NCBI GenBank assembly: GCA_002413075.1
Contig: DHWG01000003.1
Coordinates: 1-6,505, forward strand
Length of the DNA stretch: 6,505 nucleotides
Reading direction: 5' to 3'
DNA from: Desulfosporosinus sp. UBA5188
GTDB lineage: Bacteria > Bacillota > Desulfitobacteriia > Desulfitobacteriales > Desulfitobacteriaceae
The position numbers were made by a program, and so were the translations under genes. Position 1 is the stretch's first letter. Every line of letters begins with the position of its first letter. Under the pieces are notes generated by a model that was given only the letters and a program-made list of their open reading frames with translations, had not been told where the DNA came from and made no database searches. This document shows positions 1 to 3,912 of the stretch, piece by piece.

Positions 1-15
1 GTGTATAAGAGACAG
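1..15 (+). other. Tn5/Nextera mosaic-end adapter remnant (artefact)
   Basis: The first 15 bases, GTGTATAAGAGACAG, are identical to the inner 15 bases of the 19-base Tn5 mosaic end (AGATGTGTATAAGAGACAG) carried by Nextera adapters. The match lies exactly at the window's first base and there is no transposase gene nearby, so this is untrimmed library adapter at a contig end, not a biological transposon end. Genomic sequence probably begins at base 16. Confidence 0.93.
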
Positions 16-84
16 ATTACAATATTTAATAATTCTAATACAATGATTTATTCAAATCTTATTTTTCTGAGGCGTTGTCATACT

Positions 85-100
85 GATAGACTTGTCTATC
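85..100. promoter_or_regulatory. 7-bp inverted repeat, candidate operator
   Basis: GATAGAC-tt-GTCTATC is a perfect 7-bp inverted repeat with a 2-base centre, about 100 bases upstream of the first start codon. The compact spacing is what a dimeric DNA-binding protein would use. As RNA the loop would be too small for a stable full-length hairpin, and no T-run follows, so it is not a terminator. A TTGTCA hexamer (75-80) lies just upstream. No regulator is identified; function is inferred only from symmetry and position. Confidence 0.35.
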
Positions 101-130
101 CACTGAGGGTTATTCATTGAATGTATTATT

Positions 131-151
131 AAAGATTAATGGGGAATCTTT
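131..151 (+). repeat. AT-rich stem-loop in the 5' leader
   Basis: AAAGATT (131-137) and AATCTTT (145-151) are perfect 7-base complements around the loop AATGGGG, followed by two more T residues. The stem has a single G-C pair, so it would be weak as an RNA hairpin and is a poor intrinsic terminator. The alternative upstream ATG of the first gene (139) lies in the loop with no ribosome binding site before it, one reason to prefer the start at 202. Confidence 0.3.
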
Positions 152-159
152 TTGAATTG

Positions 160-171
160 TTTAACGTTAAA
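160..171. promoter_or_regulatory. 12-bp perfect palindrome TTTAACGTTAAA, candidate operator
   Basis: TTTAACGTTAAA is a perfect 12-base palindrome about 30 bases upstream of the first start codon, between any upstream promoter and the ribosome binding site. A TAACGT core recurs at 183-188, one further 21-base step downstream. It could be a regulator-binding site. AT-rich palindromes of this size also occur by chance, so confidence is limited. Confidence 0.3.
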
Positions 172-188
172 TACATAAATTCTAACGT

Positions 189-198
189 AAGGAGGGTG
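189..198 (+). promoter_or_regulatory. Strong Shine-Dalgarno deciding the start of the first kinase
   Basis: AAGGAGGGTG is nearly the full anti-16S complement. Its GGAGG core (191-195) ends six bases before the ATG at 202. This selects 202 over the in-frame ATG at 139, which has no Shine-Dalgarno and would add 21 residues ahead of an otherwise typical positively charged MRLKTK start and first membrane helix. Confidence 0.88.
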
Positions 199-201
199 AC
201 T

Positions 202-2964
202 ATGAGGCTCAAGACGAAGTTATTGCTTGGAATTGCCTCCATTTCGGTTATAATGGCTATATTTTTTGGAGTATCGATCTATACTATAGATCAATCAAAC
301 AGAAACCTAGCAGAATCTCAACGGGAGCGCTTTCAAAAGGTTAGTTATTCCGACACCCTGCAAGTTGAAATCAATAATATTAGCAGGTATGATAGGGATC
401 TTGTTTTACAGGATGTGGACAGTCCTGATTTCTTACAGACTATTGACTCGATCCAGTCTTCCAGGGGGAAGGTAGCCTCCGTGCTGGATTCCCTTGGGGC
501 TTCAGCTATCCGAGAGAATGTGAAAAATCTGATCCTCCAGATTAAAACATCAAATCTCGCTTACGACAAATTGCAAGAAAATTGCATTGCCCTTGCATCT
601 TCCGGCAAGAAAGCGGAGGCTGTACAGGTGATCAATGGGTCTGCGGAACGGGGTAAGATATTAAAGACTGTCGAGGAATTGAACCATCTTGAAGATACAG
701 CTATGGACGACTTACTGAAATCTTCGGCCGCTACCAATGACCAGTCACTCAAGTTCTTTTTCTTTTCCCTACTGCTAACCTTACTTCTCGGAGCTGGGAT
801 AGCCTTTTGGATCACTCAAAGGGTTACGAGAGACCTTCGCAAAGTCACTGATGTGATGAATGTTTTTTCGTCGATTCCGGAGCACGTTGCTTTGCCACGC
901 ATTGATATTCGTGCAAAAGATGAGGTTGGCGAAATTGCCTCTTCCTTTAATGAAATGGCCTGTTCTCTGGAAGATCACGCTAGGCACGAAAAGGAATTTA
1001 TTAAAAGAATAGAGGAGCAAACCTGGTTGAAGTCTGGGATCGCCGAAATCACTGCCCTGTGCCAGGGAGTACAGGCGTTTAAAACCCTAGCGCAACTTTT
1101 GATCACGAAAATAGCCCCCATGGTTGAAGCAAGTTACGGCGTCTTTTATATCAAGGAGGGTAACGGGGACCAGCAGTGCCTTAAAAGGATTGCCAGCTAT
1201 GCAGGTCGTCCCCTGGAAATGAACGCGGATTTTTTCAGACTGGGCGAGGGACTGGTGGGACAGAGTGCTTTGGAAAACAGGACCATAATACTGGACGGGG
1301 TCACTGGGGATTATATCAAGATTACCTCAGGTCTGGGCGAGACATCACCGAAAAGCATTGTTATAATTCCTGTGGCGTTTGAGGAACAGGTAGTGGCTGT
1401 CATGGAACTGGCATTTCTCCAACCGTGCAGTCCCCCCCAGCAGGAGTTCTTGGAACATATTTCCAAGAATATTGGGATTCCCATTAACCGAATTGAAGCC
1501 CATATGAAGATTGCAACACTGCTGAAGGAATCACAAGTCTTCACTGAAGAACTTCAGACCCAGTCGGAAGAACTTCAACAGCAGCAGGAGGAGCTAAAAA
1601 CCTTTAACGAAAAGCTGGAGGAACAGTATAAACATTCGGAGCAGAGGGCAGAGAAACTGGAAGCCATGAAAGTAGACCTTGAAGAAAAGGCCCAGCAGCT
1701 TGAAGAAAGCTCAACCTATAAAACAGAATTTTTATCCAATATGTCTCACGAGTTAAGAACGCCGCTGAACAGTCTGCTGATCCTTTCTCAAATTTTGACC
1801 GAGAACCAGGAAGGCAACTTAACGCTCAGTCAAGTGGAGTATGTGAAAACTATCTTTTCTTCTGGTAATGATTTGTTGACCCTAATTAATGACATATTAG
1901 ACCTCTCCAAGATAGAAGCGGGCAAGTTATCTATAAACCCTGCAGTTGTGGAACTGGGCGAAGTGAAGGACTATGTGGAACGGTATTTTATTCCCGTGGC
2001 ACGCCAAAAGAAACTGGACTTCATAGTTCAGATGGATGAAGGCCTACCTGACACCATCTGTATGGACGAACTCAGACTACTTCAAATCTTGAAAAATTTA
2101 TTATCGAATGCTTTTAAATTCACGACCAAGGGAAGTGTCTCTTTAAGGGTTCGGAGCGCAGAAGAACATGTCGTCGCCAAACACGACCTATTTCTGAACG
2201 CGGAGTCAGTCCTGGCCTTTTCAGTGACGGACACGGGCATTGGAATTCCGAAGCACAAGCAGGACATGATTTTTGAGGCTTTCCAGCAGGCTAACGGGAC
2301 AACCGCAAGGAAATACGGGGGGACGGGTTTGGGCCTGACCATTAGTCAGAACATCGCCAGGTTGTTGGGAGGGTTTATTGAGCTTGACAGTGATGAGGGC
2401 AGGGGGAGTACCTTTACCCTATATTTGCCCAGCCAGTCTCTAGAAAAAGATATTTCTCAGATATCCTGCGTCGAAGCGGCAGTAACCTTCGATGATACCA
2501 CTTCTCCCGTGGATAAACACGTCGGAGCCGTTTCAACAGCCGTGCGAGCAGCGGATGAATTTCAAAGGGTGGAGCACGGGGACGAGCGCTTAGAAGGCAA
2601 GAAGATACTGGTTGTGGACGATGACATGCGGAACGTGTTTGCCCTTACCTCAGCTCTGGAAAATCGAAATATGCAGGCTGTATTTGCGGAGAATGGTAGG
2701 GAGGGCATCGAGGTTTTGCAAAAAAATCAGGACATCGATCTAGTTCTCATGGACATCATGATGCCTGAGATGGACGGATACGAAGCGATACAAAGCATTC
2801 GTCAAATTCCAGAGTACGCGAGCCTGCCAATCATTGCTCTGACGGCGAAGGCCATGAAAAACGACCGGGAAAAATGCATCCATGCGGGTGCTTCGGATTA
2901 TATCAGCAAGCCGGTAGACTTAGAACAGTTGTTTTCTCTAATTAAGATTTGGCTGTATAGATAG
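202..2964 (+). CDS. Membrane-bound hybrid sensor histidine kinase (TM-TM-HAMP-GAF-HisKA-HATPase-REC)
   Basis: This 920-residue protein senses a signal, autophosphorylates on histidine and can pass phosphate to its own receiver. Visible in order: TM1 (residues 7-29); an extracytoplasmic, probably helical region of about 154 residues, like the four-helix-bundle sensors of chemoreceptors; TM2 (185-204); HAMP with DEVGEI at 240-245; GAF (about 275-430); eight clean heptads of coiled coil (449-504); HisKA with phospho-His H516 in SHELRTPLN; HATPase_c with N-box N636, G1 DTGIGIP from D677, F-box near 691 and G2 GGTGLGL at 706-712; and a C-terminal receiver with acidic D806-D808, phospho-acceptor D851 (MDIMMPEMDG), T881 and K903. 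All catalytic residues are intact. The start at 202 follows the Shine-Dalgarno at 189-198. It is first in a tight run with the CheR-like gene ten bases downstream. No HPt domain is present. The ligand is unknown. Confidence 0.95.
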   Translation: MRLKTKLLLGIASISVIMAIFFGVSIYTIDQSNRNLAESQRERFQKVSYSDTLQVEINNISRYDRDLVLQDVDSPDFLQTIDSIQSSRGKVASVLDSLGASAIRENVKNLILQIKTSNLAYDKLQENCIALASSGKKAEAVQVINGSAERGKILKTVEELNHLEDTAMDDLLKSSAATNDQSLKFFFFSLLLTLLLGAGIAFWITQRVTRDLRKVTDVMNVFSSIPEHVALPRIDIRAKDEVGEIASSFNEMACSLEDHARHEKEFIKRIEEQTWLKSGIAEITALCQGVQAFKTLAQLLITKIAPMVEASYGVFYIKEGNGDQQCLKRIASYAGRPLEMNADFFRLGEGLVGQSALENRTIILDGVTGDYIKITSGLGETSPKSIVIIPVAFEEQVVAVMELAFLQPCSPPQQEFLEHISKNIGIPINRIEAHMKIATLLKESQVFTEELQTQSEELQQQQEELKTFNEKLEEQYKHSEQRAEKLEAMKVDLEEKAQQLEESSTYKTEFLSNMSHELRTPLNSLLILSQILTENQEGNLTLSQVEYVKTIFSSGNDLLTLINDILDLSKIEAGKLSINPAVVELGEVKDYVERYFIPVARQKKLDFIVQMDEGLPDTICMDELRLLQILKNLLSNAFKFTTKGSVSLRVRSAEEHVVAKHDLFLNAESVLAFSVTDTGIGIPKHKQDMIFEAFQQANGTTARKYGGTGLGLTISQNIARLLGGFIELDSDEGRGSTFTLYLPSQSLEKDISQISCVEAAVTFDDTTSPVDKHVGAVSTAVRAADEFQRVEHGDERLEGKKILVVDDDMRNVFALTSALENRNMQAVFAENGREGIEVLQKNQDIDLVLMDIMMPEMDGYEAIQSIRQIPEYASLPIIALTAKAMKNDREKCIHAGASDYISKPVDLEQLFSLIKIWLYR
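1546..1713 (+). repeat. Eight tandem heptads (21-base period) encoding the pre-kinase coiled coil
   Basis: Residues 449-504 of the first kinase split into eight uninterrupted heptads: EELQTQS, EELQQQQ, EELKTFN, EKLEEQY, KHSEQRA, EKLEAMK, VDLEEKA, QQLEESS. Leucine holds the third position in most units. The first two or three units are also similar in DNA (gaagaacttca recurs 21 bases apart), suggesting recent local duplication. The stretch ends 12 residues before H516, so it is the signalling helix joining the GAF domain to the HisKA dimerisation helix. The run is rich in Glu and Gln pairs. Confidence 0.8.
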
Positions 2965-2971
2965 GGTGGTG
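2963..2971 (+). promoter_or_regulatory. Shine-Dalgarno deciding the start of the CheR-like gene
   Basis: AGGGTGGTG overlaps the stop codon of the kinase gene and sits just ahead of the ATG at 2975. It is an imperfect match to AGGAGGTGA. In-frame GTG codons at 2966 and 2969 fall inside this element and would have no ribosome binding site of their own, so ATG 2975 is the better start. The overlap with the upstream stop suggests translational coupling. Confidence 0.6.
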
Positions 2972-2974
2972 CAG

Positions 2975-3838
2975 ATGAGTTCCCAAGAAAACGGCAATAA
3001 CGCGGAAGCGGAAAGCTCCAGTGAATTTCTAGAAAAAATTGAAATTAATCTGCTCTTAGAGGGAATTTACCGTTACTACGGTTTTGATTTTAGAAATTAT
3101 GTGTTCTCTTCGATAAGGCGAAGAATCTGGTATCGTATCGGGGCTGAAAGATTGAACAGCGTGTCCAGCCTGCAAGATAAGGTCCTTCATGACCCCAGTA
3201 TGATGGAAAGGTTGCTGGCAGATTTCTCAATTCATATATCAGAGATGTTTCGGGACCCGCCCTTTTTTAAGTCCTTCAGAGAGAATGTGATTCCGCTTCT
3301 CAAGGAACTTCCGTTTGTCCGGATTTGGCATGCGGGTTGTTCCACGGGAGAAGAAGTTTACTCTATGGCAATCCTTCTGCATGAGGAAGGTTTATACCAC
3401 AAAACCAGAATATACGCCACGGATATGAACGAAGATTTGTTAAAAAAGGCCAAGGGTGGTGTTTACCCTTTAGACAAAATGCCAGAATACAGGAACAATT
3501 ACCAACTAGCAGGGGGGATAAAAGAGTTTGCGGACTACTTTGAGGTCCGCCATGACAGAGCTGTTTTCCACCCGTTTCTAACACAAAACTTGGTATTCGC
3601 CCAACATAACCTAGCCACGGATCATTCGTTTAATGAATTCCACGTGATTATCTGCAGAAATGTTATGATTTATTTTGACAGGGTCCTACAGAATCGCGTG
3701 CATGGACTGTTTTATGAGAGTCTGTGCAAGTCAGGTATCTTGGGGTTAGGTGACAAAGAGAACATCGCCTTTAACACTCATTCCTATTTCTACGAAGCCT
3801 TTGATCCGGAACAGAAAATCTACCAGAAAATGAAGTAG
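2975..3838 (+). CDS. cheR: CheR-type SAM-dependent protein-glutamate methyltransferase
   Basis: This 287-residue protein belongs to the CheR family, which transfers methyl groups from S-adenosylmethionine to glutamate side chains, classically on chemoreceptors. Seen in order: an acidic, Ser/Asn-rich N-terminal extension (residues 1-20); a CheR_N helical domain (about 21-100) ending in the family signature SEMFRDP (89-95); the SAM-binding motif I HAGCSTGEE (119-127); acidic D150 in ATDMNEDLL, expected to contact the ribose; and the late catalytic-fold motif IICRNVMIYF (225-234). Length is normal for the family and the fold looks complete. No TPR or other C-terminal extension is present. It lies ten bases after a hybrid kinase and 70 before another kinase, with no receptor, CheA, CheW or CheB in view, so a role outside classical chemotaxis is likely. 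The family call is firm; the substrate is unknown. Confidence 0.93.
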   Translation: MSSQENGNNAEAESSSEFLEKIEINLLLEGIYRYYGFDFRNYVFSSIRRRIWYRIGAERLNSVSSLQDKVLHDPSMMERLLADFSIHISEMFRDPPFFKSFRENVIPLLKELPFVRIWHAGCSTGEEVYSMAILLHEEGLYHKTRIYATDMNEDLLKKAKGGVYPLDKMPEYRNNYQLAGGIKEFADYFEVRHDRAVFHPFLTQNLVFAQHNLATDHSFNEFHVIICRNVMIYFDRVLQNRVHGLFYESLCKSGILGLGDKENIAFNTHSYFYEAFDPEQKIYQKMK

Positions 3839-3864
3839 CATGACTTAAACACGGCTGCAGGTCC

Positions 3865-3912
3865 ATGAAGTTAATAAAGGGATCTGAGGGTGCCCAGAAA
3901 GAGAAAAAATGA
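3865..3912 (+). CDS. Possible 15-residue leader ORF overlapping the next start (ATGA)
   Basis: In the 70-base gap between the CheR-like gene and the receiver-first kinase, an ATG at 3865 opens a 15-codon frame (MKLIKGSEGAQKEKK). Its TGA (3910-3912) overlaps the ATG at 3909 as ATGA, the classic geometry of translational coupling. The kinase gene has only a weak Shine-Dalgarno of its own (AAAGAG, 3898-3903), which would fit coupling. Against it, the leader's own AGG (3859-3861) is too close to its ATG to be a good ribosome site, and so short an ORF can arise by chance. The rest of the gap shows no terminator or promoter. Confidence 0.15.
   Translation: MKLIKGSEGAQKEKK

Noticed and set aside
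1..15. End of a genuine Tn5-type transposon
   Set aside because: Only the mosaic-end remnant is present, flush with base 1, without IS50 sequence or transposase. An adapter artefact explains it fully.
75..102. Candidate sigma-A promoter TTGTCA (75-80), 16-base spacer, TATCCA (97-102)
   Set aside because: The -35 is good (5 of 6) but the -10 matches only 3 of 6. Other pairings in the AT-rich leader, such as TTGAAT at 152 or TATTAT at 124, are no better. No promoter is convincing by eye.
131..153. Stem-loop plus T residues as an intrinsic terminator of an upstream gene
   Set aside because: The stem has one G-C pair and the T-tract is short and interrupted by G at 154, so it would be a very weak terminator. 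No upstream gene is visible in bases 16-130 to need one.
139..201. Longer version of the first kinase starting at ATG 139
   Set aside because: No Shine-Dalgarno precedes 139 and the codon sits in the loop of a weak stem-loop, whereas the ATG at 202 has a near-consensus site at ideal spacing and gives a normal N-terminus.
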